The notes below the pieces were generated by a model. That model had not been told where the DNA came from and did not search any database. It worked only from the letters and a program-made list of their open reading frames with translations. A DNA stretch of 53,510 nt, taken from NCBI RefSeq assembly GCF_000695255.1, contig NZ_JMIB01000009.1, positions 1 through 53,510 of the forward strand, in the 5' to 3' direction. The translations under genes were made by a program, and so were the position numbers. Positions 1-9,137 of this stretch are shown here, piece by piece. Each line of letters starts with the position of its first letter. Position 1 is the first letter of the stretch. This stretch comes from Photobacterium galatheae (GTDB lineage Bacteria > Pseudomonadota > Gammaproteobacteria > Enterobacterales > Vibrionaceae).

Positions 1-605
1 CCTGTGGTTCCCGAGGTGTAAATCACATAGGCCAGATCTTCCGGTGACGGGCCGCCATCCAGATTACTGTCCGGCAACTCTGTCAACGCCTCACTGTCGG
101 CCAAAATCATGGCTACCGACTGCGCTGCCGACAGGAGTGATTCAACTTGTGCCCGCTGCGGTGCATGGGTGATCACCAGCGGCGCACAGGTATCTTCTAA
201 AATAAACGCACTGCGCTCTGCCGGATAATCCGGCGAGATGGGCACATAAGCCGCCCCCGCCTTCAGCACCGCCAGAATACTGACCACCATCTCCGGACTT
301 CGATCCAGATACAGCGCCACCAGAGTGTCGGCTGGCAGTTCTGCCTGATGAGACGTCCGATATGTCTGCCGGATCTGCCGCGCCAGCTGATTGGCCCTGC
401 TATTCAGTTCACGGTAGGTCAGAGACTGTCCCTCAAACACCAGCGCGATGTTATCCGGCGTCCTTGCCACCTGCGCTTCGAACAGTGCCACCAAACTCTG
501 ATCCTGCGGGTATGGCGCTGCGGTCTGGTTGAAGGTGGTCAGCAGAGTGTGTTTTTCCTCCGTGGAGAGCAGGTCAATCTCGCTGATCCGGGTCTCCGAT
601 GCCTT
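1..605 (-). repeat. Intragenic repeat: N-terminal half of adenylation domain, copy in module 2
   Basis: This stretch aligns without gaps to 3190-3794 (constant offset 3189). Both copies encode the inter-domain linker LLTTFNQT, then ALFEAQ, TYRELN, ADTLVALYLDRSPEMV, LKAGAAYVPISP and the A3 core. Similarity is far higher here than between the two C domains. This is consistent with module duplication or gene conversion within the synthetase gene. Confidence 0.8.
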
Positions 606-3600
606 CGCGAACACCGTCAGCAGGGTTTGATAACCGTTGAGCAGGCGGGACATACTCACTTCTGTGAAAAGACTGGTCGCGAAGTTCAGAGAACCACGGA
701 TCACTGACTGCCCCGCATCCTCACCTTCTTCCAGGAACAGGCTGAGATCATACTTCGCCGGGCTGAAGTCAACGGCCGTCACGGTGGCCGGACGCAGCGG
801 CAAGGTGCTGTCGCTGAGTGCCGTCTCACCAAAGGACTGCACACTGAACATCACCTGAAACAGCGGATGACGGCTTGGATCCCGCGCCACGCCCAGCGCA
901 TCCACCAACTGCTCGAACGGCAGGTCCTGATGGGCTTTGGCTCCGGTCACCACAGCATGTGTCCCGTCAATCAGCGCAGCGATGGTCTCGTCCGGTTTCA
1001 CCTGTGTGCGGAGCACCAGCGAATTCACGAACATCCCAATCAGCCCCTGGGTCTGGCTGTGATGGCGGTTGTCCGTCGGGGTTCCCAACAGAATGTCTTC
1101 CTGATGACTGTACTTCGACAACAAGACACTAAAGGCACTCAGCAGCACCGTATACAGGGTCGTTCCCCGGGCTTTCGCCAGCGCTTTCAGTGCTGTAGAA
1201 ACTTCGACAGGCAGACTGAAGTCAAGGTTCTGCCCGGTATAATCCAGTGCTGCGGGCCTTGGCTTGTCCGTCGGCAGGTTCAGGGTCTCATAGCCGCTGA
1301 GCGCGTCCTGCCAGTAACTCAGCTGTTGCTCCCGCACCGGCCCCTGCAGGTAATCCCGCTGCCAGTGGGCATAGTCACCGTAACTGATCGGCAGTACAGG
1401 CAGGCTTGGGGCACGATGTTCCCGCAGCGCCTGATAGGTTTCACTCAGCTCACGAAAGAAGACCTCCATCGACCAGCCATCCATCGCGATGTGGTGCCAG
1501 AGGATCAGCAGGAAATGCTGCGCTTCCTGACCCGATTGGACGTCCACCACGTAATGATGCACACGCATCCCCGGTGCTTCCCGCAAAACAAAAGGCGTCG
1601 CGATGTCGGCGCGAACGGCCGCCTCCAGCCCGGTATCGTCGGCCAGAACCAGGGTTGAAACAGCCAGTGCATCTGACACAACACGCTGATACCCCACTCC
1701 CTGCTCATCGTAGCCATAGGTGCTCTTCAGAACCGGATGGCGGTCTGCCACGATGTTCAGTGCCTGACTCAGTGCCGGTAATACATCTGCGCTCGCTAAC
1801 TGGAACAGCTGCGGAATGTGATAGGCGGATGTTCCCTGTTCAAAGTCCTCAATAAACAGCATCCGCTCCTGAGCAAAGGACAGTGGATAAACCTCCTGTG
1901 CCAGCGCCGGAATATCAATCGTCTCAGCCAGAGCATCCAACGACACACTTAACCCCGCCACCGTTGGCTGCTCAAAGAGTGTCGCCAGCGGCACATCAAC
2001 ATCCAGTCGGGCACGCATGGCCGCGGTCAGCTTGATGGCCTGAATCGAATCCCCGCCCAGCCGGAAGAAGTTGTCGTCGATGCCAACCCGTTCAACCCCG
2101 AGCACCTGCTGCCACACCTGACACAGTTGGGTTTCCAGCGGATTGCGCGGCGCCCGGTAACTGTCTTCGCTCACCCACACCGGTGCCGGTAGCGCCCGAC
2201 GGTCCAGCTTGCCGTTAATCGTCAGCGGCAGTTTCTCTATGACCGTGATACTGCCCGGCACCATATAATCCGGCAGCTGTGCCGACAGACTCTGACGCAA
2301 TGATTCAGTATCCACATCGCCATCAGCCGGCACCACATAAGCCGCCAGTACCTTGCTGCCTTCTTCCCGGTCCAGATCAACGACCACCGCCTGCTGTACA
2401 CTAGGCTCAGCACTGAGCACACTGGCAATCTCGCCCAGCTCAATCCGGTAGCCCCGGATCTTCACCTGCTGGTCATTCCGGCCCAGATATGCCAGATTGC
2501 CGTCCGGCAGCCAGCGCACCAGATCTCCGGTGCGGTACAGTCGGGTATACCCTTTCGCCTTGTCGGTGTCTGTGGCAAACGAGTTGGCAATGAAGCGCTC
2601 CGCCGTCAGCTCAGGCCGGTTGAGGTAGCCCCGGGCCAGACCGGCCCCGCCGATGTACAGCTCGCCGACTGCACCCAGCGGCAGCAGCTGCTGATGCTCA
2701 TCCAGCACATACAGTTGGGTATTGCTGATGGGGGCACCGATATTATTGGCGATATCCCCCGGCTGATATAATCTGGCGCTCGCACACACGGTGCTTTCGG
2801 TCGGCCCGTAAGCATTAAAGACCTGACTGTGCTGACTGAAGTGTGTCAGCAGGGCCTCCGAAGGAGACTCACCGGCCGTCACAAGCACTGCTAATGACGG
2901 GAAAGTTCGCTCTGTCAGCAGGGACAGGACAACCGGCGGCAGGGTGGCAAAATCAATACCTTCCCGCTCAATCACCTCGGCCACCTGCGTGGCACTCCGC
3001 TCATGCTCGGCGCACAGATAGCCTGTCAGTCCGCTTGTCAGGCTCACAAACAGCTCCCACACCGAGGCATCAAACACATAGGATGCAAACCACAGGACAT
3101 ACTGGCGTTGTGCCGTCTGAAACAGCGATTGCTGCGCCGCAATCAAATGTGCGGCACTCTGATGCGCCACCATCACCCCTTTCGGCTGACCTGTGGTGCC
3201 CGAGGTATAAATGACATACGCCAGATCGTCCGGCGACGGGCCGTTGTCCAGATTGCTGTCCGAAAACTCTGTCAATGTGTCACTGTCGGCCAGAATCATC
3301 TGCGCCTCATGTCCATCCGACAGGAGCGCATCGACGCTCGCCTGCTGCGGCAAATGAGTCATGATCAGCGAAGCACAGGTATCTTCTAAAATGAACGCAC
3401 TGCGCTCGGTCGGATACTCCGGCGAGATGGGCACGTAGGCCGCTCCCGCTTTCAGAACCGCCAGAATGCTGATGACCATCTCCGGGCTTCGATCCAGATA
3501 CAGCGCCACCAAGGTATCGGCTGGCAGTTCTGCCTGATGAGACGCCCGGTACGTCTGCCGGATTTGCCGCGCCAGCTGATTGGCTTTGGCGTTCAGTTCA

Positions 3601-5036
3601 CGGTAGGTCAGGGACTGCCCCTCAAACACCAGCGCAATGTTGTCCGGCGTTCTTGCTGCCTGCGCCTCAAACAGTGCCGCCAGACTCTGGTCCTGCGGGT
3701 ACGGGGCCTCGGTCTGGTTGAAGGTGGTCAGCAGGGTGTGCCTTTCTTCATCGGAAACAAAATCAATCTCACGGATACGAGTATCGTGCTTCTCAACAAA
3801 AGTCATTAACACTTTCACAACCCGCCCGATAAACGCCTGACTTTCTTCTGGTGTGAAAAAAGCATCCTGAACGTGCGCTGATATGATTAACGGGCTGTCA
3901 CAACCATAATCTTTCAGCCTCAGTAAAAGCGCCTGACTGATGTCTTGCTCATAGACTCGCGTTAATTGATGCCCCGTACTTTCTTGACCAAAAGCTTCAT
4001 AATTCACGGTCACATTCGGCAGTGCCGACCCATGCTCACGCGCAAGCCGGCTCAGGTGGGCTGCCGGAAAACGGCAATGGCGTAAAGCACCGTTCAGTGT
4101 TCGCATGCAATCTTTGATGTAATCAAGGCTAGCCGCCTCCGGTGTTACTGTCATCGCAACCGGGTAATCATTTGAATGCATCCCGACGACCTGCATGCCC
4201 TGACGCCCTTGCCGGCCATGTGTCACCGTACTGAAACAGACATCGGTTGGTCCGAGCAGGCGCGACAGTACTATACTCACCGCGCTAAATAACATTGCCT
4301 GCATCGTCACGCCGTGATGTTCGCAGTAATCCTGCATGGCTTGCTTTAACGTCTCTGGCAAAGCCTGAATCGCGTAGTGGCTGCCTTTTTCTGAATATCG
4401 GGGGGGAAGGAAAGTCATGTCATGCTGCTGAAGAAATGCCAACCAATAATCATGATCTTTTTGATATCGGGATGAACTCTGATATTGCCTGGCTCGCTCA
4501 ACAGCGAGTTGATACTGGGGAAGATCGGCCAGCCATTCGTAACTCTGCTGCGTTGTAAGATCTTGATAGAGGCGATGCACATACTGCTGAAGCTGATACA
4601 TCCCCAGACCGTCACAAATTAAGTGATGCAGCTTAATAAAGAGATAGCAGGTTTGATTGTTCAACTTGATCAACGTCAGCTGATGAAGGCGTTCGCTCAG
4701 ATAATCGAACGACTGCGCCATATCCTGGCTCAACCAAAGCTCCGCATCCGCTTTAGGCGTCGGGCTGGCACTGAAATCCACGATACGAACTGTATCGTTC
4801 CCGGTCTCAGGCGACAGGGTTTGCCGCACCTCACCATCAGGAGAAACACTGAAGGTGAGACGCAGTGCGTCCAGATTCGCCACCAACAGTGACCAGACTC
4901 GCTGCAGAATCAGAGGATCAATATGAGTTGCTAACGTATAAGCCCCGACATTGTACCGAGTACTCAATGGAGTCAGCGCCTGATCGTAAAAGATGTTTTC
5001 TTGAGTTGGGTGCAAAGAAAAAGTCTGAGGAAACAA
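1..5036 (-). CDS. Non-ribosomal peptide synthetase, modules C-A-T-C-A(partial), 3' end outside window
   Basis: A large assembly-line enzyme of which 1678 codons are visible; the C-terminus lies beyond position 1. Domain order: condensation C1 (about residues 5-430, HHLICDG at 137-143), adenylation A1 (about 455-960, YTSGTTGQPKG from 610, NAYGPTES, RTGDLVRW), carrier protein (LGGDSIQAIK, phosphopantetheine Ser997), C2 (HHIAMDG at 1181-1187) and the start of A2, cut at its A3 motif. Both C domains keep the catalytic HHxxxDG. The A1 pocket residues read D-A-W-T-V-A-A-V-C-K, nearly the GrsA phenylalanine code, so phenylalanine or a similar aromatic residue is predicted. The N-terminal C domain suggests either lipo-initiation or receipt of a chain from another protein. 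The start is a TTG at 5034-5036, because an in-frame TAG lies just upstream and AGAAGGA sits 6 nt before it. The product is unknown; cyclic lipopeptides are known from Photobacterium. Confidence 0.93.
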   Translation of the reverse strand, partial: MFPQTFSLHPTQENIFYDQALTPLSTRYNVGAYTLATHIDPLILQRVWSLLVANLDALRLTFSVSPDGEVRQTLSPETGNDTVRIVDFSASPTPKADAELWLSQDMAQSFDYLSERLHQLTLIKLNNQTCYLFIKLHHLICDGLGMYQLQQYVHRLYQDLTTQQSYEWLADLPQYQLAVERARQYQSSSRYQKDHDYWLAFLQQHDMTFLPPRYSEKGSHYAIQALPETLKQAMQDYCEHHGVTMQAMLFSAVSIVLSRLLGPTDVCFSTVTHGRQGRQGMQVVGMHSNDYPVAMTVTPEAASLDYIKDCMRTLNGALRHCRFPAAHLSRLAREHGSALPNVTVNYEAFGQESTGHQLTRVYEQDISQALLLRLKDYGCDSPLIISAHVQDAFFTPEESQAFIGRVVKVLMTFVEKHDTRIREIDFVSDEERHTLLTTFNQTEAPYPQDQSLAALFEAQAARTPDNIALVFEGQSLTYRELNAKANQLARQIRQTYRASHQAELPADTLVALYLDRSPEMVISILAVLKAGAAYVPISPEYPTERSAFILEDTCASLIMTHLPQQASVDALLSDGHEAQMILADSDTLTEFSDSNLDNGPSPDDLAYVIYTSGTTGQPKGVMVAHQSAAHLIAAQQSLFQTAQRQYVLWFASYVFDASVWELFVSLTSGLTGYLCAEHERSATQVAEVIEREGIDFATLPPVVLSLLTERTFPSLAVLVTAGESPSEALLTHFSQHSQVFNAYGPTESTVCASARLYQPGDIANNIGAPISNTQLYVLDEHQQLLPLGAVGELYIGGAGLARGYLNRPELTAERFIANSFATDTDKAKGYTRLYRTGDLVRWLPDGNLAYLGRNDQQVKIRGYRIELGEIASVLSAEPSVQQAVVVDLDREEGSKVLAAYVVPADGDVDTESLRQSLSAQLPDYMVPGSITVIEKLPLTINGKLDRRALPAPVWVSEDSYRAPRNPLETQLCQVWQQVLGVERVGIDDNFFRLGGDSIQAIKLTAAMRARLDVDVPLATLFEQPTVAGLSVSLDALAETIDIPALAQEVYPLSFAQERMLFIEDFEQGTSAYHIPQLFQLASADVLPALSQALNIVADRHPVLKSTYGYDEQGVGYQRVVSDALAVSTLVLADDTGLEAAVRADIATPFVLREAPGMRVHHYVVDVQSGQEAQHFLLILWHHIAMDGWSMEVFFRELSETYQALREHRAPSLPVLPISYGDYAHWQRDYLQGPVREQQLSYWQDALSGYETLNLPTDKPRPAALDYTGQNLDFSLPVEVSTALKALAKARGTTLYTVLLSAFSVLLSKYSHQEDILLGTPTDNRHHSQTQGLIGMFVNSLVLRTQVKPDETIAALIDGTHAVVTGAKAHQDLPFEQLVDALGVARDPSRHPLFQVMFSVQSFGETALSDSTLPLRPATVTAVDFSPAKYDLSLFLEEGEDAGQSVIRGSLNFATSLFTEVSMSRLLNGYQTLLTVFAKASETRISEIDLLSTEEKHTLLTTFNQTAAPYPQDQSLVALFEAQVARTPDNIALVFEGQSLTYRELNSRANQLARQIRQTYRTSHQAELPADTLVALYLDRSPEMVVSILAVLKAGAAYVPISPDYPAERSAFILEDTCAPLVITHAPQRAQVESLLSAAQSVAMILADSEALTELPDSNLDGGPSPEDLAYVIYTSGTT
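3190..3794 (-). repeat. Intragenic repeat: N-terminal half of adenylation domain, copy in module 1
   Basis: Partner of the repeat at 1-605. It covers the C-A linker and the N-terminal subdomain of A1. Most differences are scattered single substitutions. The most divergent part encodes the segment between the ERSAFILEDTC motif and the LAYVIYTSG motif, where the two A domains differ in many residues. Confidence 0.8.
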
Positions 5037-5050
5037 AATAATATCCTTCT
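5034..5050 (-). promoter_or_regulatory. Ribosome binding site and TTG start of the NRPS
   Basis: On the minus strand the sequence reads AGAAGGA (5044-5050), six spacer bases, then TTG (5034-5036). An in-frame TAG starts at 5051 and overlaps the Shine-Dalgarno, so no upstream ATG is available. The next in-frame candidates lie inside the conserved start of the condensation domain. An ATT start one or two codons earlier cannot be excluded. Confidence 0.7.
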
Positions 5051-6134
5051 AATACATGAATCATTCATTGCGCACTGGTTTTCATCAGCGGGGCGAATAA
5101 ATATTGAGACTGCAGCCATGGCTATGCAGATGAAACGCCACAATTCCAGGACAGCTGCCATCACAGCGGAAGCATCCGGTTGATCATTTTCATCTCTGCA
5201 TTGAGTCTGGAATACAGGGTGACAAAGCAACACCAGAACAACTGAAAAGTACAACATTCCGAAAACCAATCAGGCTTCAGATTTGCTCAAATTAATTATT
5301 TACTGTGATTACTTTATTGGAAGTTCGATATTTCTGGTGCTACATCTGTGCGAGAAAGAAATGCCTTTTGCCAGACATTCTGTCAATAATGGAAAAACAC
5401 ATTTAATAAATTCAATGAAGTGAGTCGCATTTCATCCCCAAAAAAATATCAACACTCTGAAGCACAAGTTATCTTTCAAGGTTCACCAAGTAAGCGTTTA
5501 TTTACAAAGAACAAATTAGGACACCACATTTTCAAAGACTGATCATCTCAGCACACTTCAATTATTCAACTCAGAGCTGAAATAAATCCCACCCTGTTTC
5601 AACAAGCGCGACAGACTTCAGAGAGCATAACGTTGCTGTTATAAACCATTTATTTTTTTTGAATGAACTTCAGCCCAACCCATGAATAAAATCAATATTG
5701 TTATTGTCATATCTGTAAATATAGACAAGTCGTCGATAATTATAGAACAATCAAAAACCATCGGGGTAAACTAGAAATATAATTTACATTAAAAATCAAA
5801 AATAAAATGAAATAATATTCACGGAATAAAAATAACAGCAATAGTTAAGAAAAATCTAAAATAAATATTCTTCTGACCTAAATTCCTGATGAGACTTCGC
5901 CCCGCTTTCAAAAATAAACTGTCACGTCCGCCATTATTCTTCTGACCAGAGACCCGACAGATGAAATATCTTCGCACTTTTTATGAATAGACTGCCGTTC
6001 ACTCCTGCACAAAGATCACACCTGCCCGCGAAGCTGGCAAACTCCTGACATTTTGCGGGCGCAAGAACGCTGACGGACGTGCGGAATTGTGGTTAGATGG
6101 GCCACCTGAGAAAAACTGTAGCCAAAGGAATTCT
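5037..6134. other. AT-rich gene-free region between the NRPS and tex
   Basis: About 1.1 kb without a credible gene. Base composition is markedly richer in A and T than the flanking genes, especially 5640-5880. It must hold the NRPS promoter (leftward) and the tex promoter (rightward), but I find no convincing -35/-10 pair, Fur box or LexA box. Short ORFs here have no ribosome binding site. The composition change together with the adjacent NRPS suggests the edge of a variable segment. Confidence 0.5.
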
Positions 6135-8453
6135 ATGACCGCGAGTATCAATCACCTGATTGCGTCTGAGCTGAATGTCAACACGCAGCAGGTTGCCGCA
6201 GCCGTGGCGCTACTCGATGACGGCAATACCGTCCCTTTCATCGCCCGGTACCGGAAAGAAGTCACCGGCGGGCTGGATGATACCCAGTTGCGTAATCTGG
6301 ACTCCCGTCTGGGCTATTTACGTGAGCTGGAAGACCGCCGTCAGGTGATCCTCAAATCGATTTCTGAGCAGGACAAACTGACTCCGGCACTGGAAGCCGA
6401 AATCCTGTCTGCCGACAGCAAAACCCGTCTGGAAGATTTGTACCTGCCGTATAAACCGAAGCGCCGCACCAAGGGCCAGATCGCAATTGAAGCCGGTCTG
6501 GAACCGCTGGCTGACCTGCTGTGGTCACAGCCGGATCACGACCCGGAAGCCACAGCCGCAAGTTATGTGTCTGCGGATAAAGGTGTCGCCGATACCAAAG
6601 CTGCACTGGACGGCGCACGTGCCATTCTGATGGAACGTTTTGCAGAAGACGCCGCCCTGCTGGATAAAATCCGTCGCCACTTACAGTCCAATGCAGAGCT
6701 GACCGCCCGTGTGGTGGAAGGCAAGGAACAGGAAGGCGCGAAGTTCAAAGACTACTTCGAGCACAATGAAAAGCTGACTCAGGTGCCTTCTCACCGCGCG
6801 CTGGCCATGTTCCGCGGCCGCAATGAAGGCATCCTGCAACTGGCACTGAACGCCGATCCGAATCAGGAAGAAGGGGTTCGCGGCTCTTACTGTGAAGTCA
6901 TCATTGCCGATCACTATGGCGTCAGTCTGGGCAGCCAGCCCGCTGACAGCTGGCGCAAGCAGGTCATCAGCTGGGCGTGGCGCATCAAAATTCTGATGCA
7001 CATGGAAACCGAACTGATGGCGGCACTGCGTGAAAAAGCCGAAGACGGTGCAATGCAGGTGTTTGCCGACAACCTGAAAGATCTGCTGATGGCGGCACCT
7101 GCCGGTCCGCGCATGACACTGGCGCTCGACCCGGGTCTGCGGACCGGGTGTAAAGTGGCCGTCGTCGACAACACGGGTAAGCTGGTCGATACCGCCACCA
7201 TCTATCCGCATCAACCGCAAAAACAGGTGGCCCAGTCGGCAGCGACGGTGCTGGCCCTGATCACCAAGCACAACGTCGATCTGATTGCGATCGGAAACGG
7301 CACTGCTTCACGTGAAACAGACAGCTTTGTTGCCCAACTGCTGAAAGACAACAACCTGAAGGTTCAGAGCGTCATGGTCAGCGAAGCCGGTGCATCGGTG
7401 TACTCCGCCTCTGAACTGGCCGCCAATGAATTCCCGAATCTGGATGTGTCACTGCGCGGCGCGGTTTCCATTGGCCGCCGTTTGCAGGATCCGCTGGCAG
7501 AGCTGGTGAAAATCGATCCGAAATCCATCGGTGTAGGCCAGTACCAGCACGATGTCAGCCAGAGTAATCTTGCGAAACGTCTGGATGCCGTGGTCGAAGA
7601 CTGTGTGAACGCCGTCGGTGTGGATGTGAATACGGCCTCACCTGCCCTGCTGACCCGTGTCGCCGGTCTGTCATCGACCATTGCCAGCAATATCGTGGCT
7701 TACCGTGACGAGCATGGCCGTTTTGATGCCCGGACCACGCTGAAAAAAGTGCCACGTCTGGGGCCAAAAGCATTCGAACAGTGTGCCGGTTTCCTGCGCA
7801 TCATGAATGGCAAGAACCCGCTGGATGCCTCTGCGGTCCACCCGGAATCCTATGATGTGGTCAAAAGCATTGCGGCCAAAAACAGCAAGCCACTGGATGC
7901 CTTAATTGGCAACAGTGAATTCCTGCGTGGCCTCAAAGCGGCCGACTACACCACAGAAGACGTCGGTCTGCCGACGGTGACCGACATCATCCGCGAGCTG
8001 GACAAACCGGGCCGTGATCCGCGTCCTGAGTTCAAAACCGCGACTTTTGCCGAAGGCATCCATGAGGTCAAAGATCTGGTACCGGGCATGGTGCTGGAAG
8101 GCGTGATCACCAACGTGACCAACTTCGGTGCATTCGTCGATGTCGGCGTTCACCAAGATGGTCTGGTCCATATTTCAGCGCTGTCGGACAAGTTTGTTTC
8201 CGATCCGCGCGAAGTGGTCAAAGCCGGTGACGTCGTGAAAGTGAAGGTGATGGAAGTCGATCTGCAGCGCAAGCGTATTGGTATGTCGATGCGCCTGAGC
8301 GATGAGCCGGGACAGGAAGCCGAGCGCAAACCAAAAGGCGGACAGCGTCAGAACGACCAACGACGTGCGCCACGCCAGCAGCGTGACAACCAGCCGGGCA
8401 ACAGCGCCATGGGTGGTGCCTTTGCGGCGGCGTTTGCCAAGGCGAAGAAGTAA
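6135..8453 (+). CDS. tex: Tex, S1 RNA-binding transcription accessory protein
   Basis: Tex is a conserved cytoplasmic nucleic-acid-binding protein linked to transcription and RNA metabolism. The product is 772 aa, the usual length for the family. Visible parts are the N-terminal helical Tex region, a YqgF/RNase H-like domain from about residue 326 ([16 protein letters not shown]), helix-hairpin-helix segments at about 475-560 ([24 protein letters not shown]) and a C-terminal S1 domain at about 648-718 ([16 protein letters not shown]). A basic, Q/R-rich tail follows. The ATG at 6135 has AAGGA five bases upstream and matches the family N-terminus [13 protein letters not shown]. An upstream in-frame ATG at 6087 would add 16 unconserved residues. 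A rho-independent terminator follows at once. Confidence 0.97.
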   Translation: MTASINHLIASELNVNTQQVAAAVALLDDGNTVPFIARYRKEVTGGLDDTQLRNLDSRLGYLRELEDRRQVILKSISEQDKLTPALEAEILSADSKTRLEDLYLPYKPKRRTKGQIAIEAGLEPLADLLWSQPDHDPEATAASYVSADKGVADTKAALDGARAILMERFAEDAALLDKIRRHLQSNAELTARVVEGKEQEGAKFKDYFEHNEKLTQVPSHRALAMFRGRNEGILQLALNADPNQEEGVRGSYCEVIIADHYGVSLGSQPADSWRKQVISWAWRIKILMHMETELMAALREKAEDGAMQVFADNLKDLLMAAPAGPRMTLALDPGLRTGCKVAVVDNTGKLVDTATIYPHQPQKQVAQSAATVLALITKHNVDLIAIGNGTASRETDSFVAQLLKDNNLKVQSVMVSEAGASVYSASELAANEFPNLDVSLRGAVSIGRRLQDPLAELVKIDPKSIGVGQYQHDVSQSNLAKRLDAVVEDCVNAVGVDVNTASPALLTRVAGLSSTIASNIVAYRDEHGRFDARTTLKKVPRLGPKAFEQCAGFLRIMNGKNPLDASAVHPESYDVVKSIAAKNSKPLDALIGNSEFLRGLKAADYTTEDVGLPTVTDIIRELDKPGRDPRPEFKTATFAEGIHEVKDLVPGMVLEGVITNVTNFGAFVDVGVHQDGLVHISALSDKFVSDPREVVKAGDVVKVKVMEVDLQRKRIGMSMRLSDEPGQEAERKPKGGQRQNDQRRAPRQQRDNQPGNSAMGGAFAAAFAKAKK

Positions 8454-8476
8454 CACTCATACTGTGCAATACAACA

Positions 8477-8503
8477 AAGGCGGGTTTCGACCCGCCTTTT
8501 TTA
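8477..8503 (+). terminator. Rho-independent terminator after tex
   Basis: Stem AAGGCGGG (8477-8484), loop TTTCGA, stem CCCGCCTT (8491-8498), continuing into a T run. On the minus strand the leading A tract is short, so it serves mainly tex. Confidence 0.9.
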
Positions 8504-8522
8504 TTTCTGTTTCTGTCTGCGT

Positions 8523-8987
8523 TCAGACGATCTTCAGCATTTCCGTCGGCGGATTTGGCACTGTGGACTGCGCGTATTTATACCGGATCACGCTGCGAAC
8601 GCGTTCCATCTGGCTGATTTTCCCCAGCTCTTCAAGCAATGCCCGGGGCAGACGAATATGCATGCTATACCCCAATTCACTGACATCTTTCAGATAGCTG
8701 TCGGCCGACAGCGCCAGCACCAATTGTTCGAAATCCTGCTGATAGCCATAGCCTTGATGATGAGCAACATCCTGCGATTCGTAATCCGGATGCTCACTGG
8801 GATCCCAACCGGGGCGCTTCATCTGCTTCTCATCCCCTTTCAGGGATGGCTCGCTGCCTGAGGCCAGGCTGGCAGTGGCCGGACGGACTTTCTCGCGGAC
8901 CTTGTTGTCCCGCGCAGCCTGCTCGGTCATCGGATTCACCGACGGCGCCAGTGTCGGAATACCGGCATTCAGGGGCGACACGATCAT
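8523..8987 (-). CDS. Conserved hypothetical protein, possibly iron-regulated
   Basis: A 154-aa protein that I cannot assign to a function. The N-terminal half is polar and likely disordered (residues 1-70, rich in P, E, K). The C-terminal half is compact and probably helical, with DFEQLVLALSADSYLKDVSE and RALLEELGKISQMERVRSVI. There is no signal peptide and no membrane segment. Start ATG has AAGGAG ten bases upstream (rather long). It lies between tex and bioH, where vibrios often carry a short protein of unknown role. A site almost identical to the Fur consensus lies 76-90 bp upstream of the start and is the only regulatory signal seen. The gene is convergent with tex. Confidence 0.75.
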   Translation of the reverse strand: MIVSPLNAGIPTLAPSVNPMTEQAARDNKVREKVRPATASLASGSEPSLKGDEKQMKRPGWDPSEHPDYESQDVAHHQGYGYQQDFEQLVLALSADSYLKDVSELGYSMHIRLPRALLEELGKISQMERVRSVIRYKYAQSTVPNPPTEMLKIV

Positions 8988-9062
8988 GTTTTGGTGACTC
9001 CTTCAGACTGCAACGCTGTCACGCATCCTGCGCACTCAAGCCCATGCCGCCGTGCGCCTTAC

Positions 9063-9077
9063 TGATAATGGTTATCA
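9063..9077 (-). promoter_or_regulatory. Putative Fur box
   Basis: TGATAATGGTTATCA matches the 7-1-7 Fur consensus TGATAATGATTATCA at 14 of 15 positions and contains the inverted repeat TGATAA/TTATCA. The only gene downstream on either strand that it could control is the minus-strand ORF starting at 8987. A second inverted repeat, TGACAG-N6-CTGTCA, abuts it at 9078-9095. Confidence 0.6.
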
Positions 9078-9137
9078 TGACAGACAACACTGTCAGTATT
9101 CAAAGATTATCGGCCAATTTATTTAAGACTTTAATCT

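Noticed and set aside
867..1658. Plus-strand open frame of 263 codons within the NRPS region
   Set aside because: It is the antisense shadow of the condensation domain encoded on the minus strand; the product is Arg/Gln/His-rich with no domain motifs.
5056..5068. TGAATCATTCATT dyad upstream of the NRPS as a Fur box
   Set aside because: Too few matches to the 7-1-7 consensus and placed within the ribosome-site region; iron control of the NRPS is not supported.
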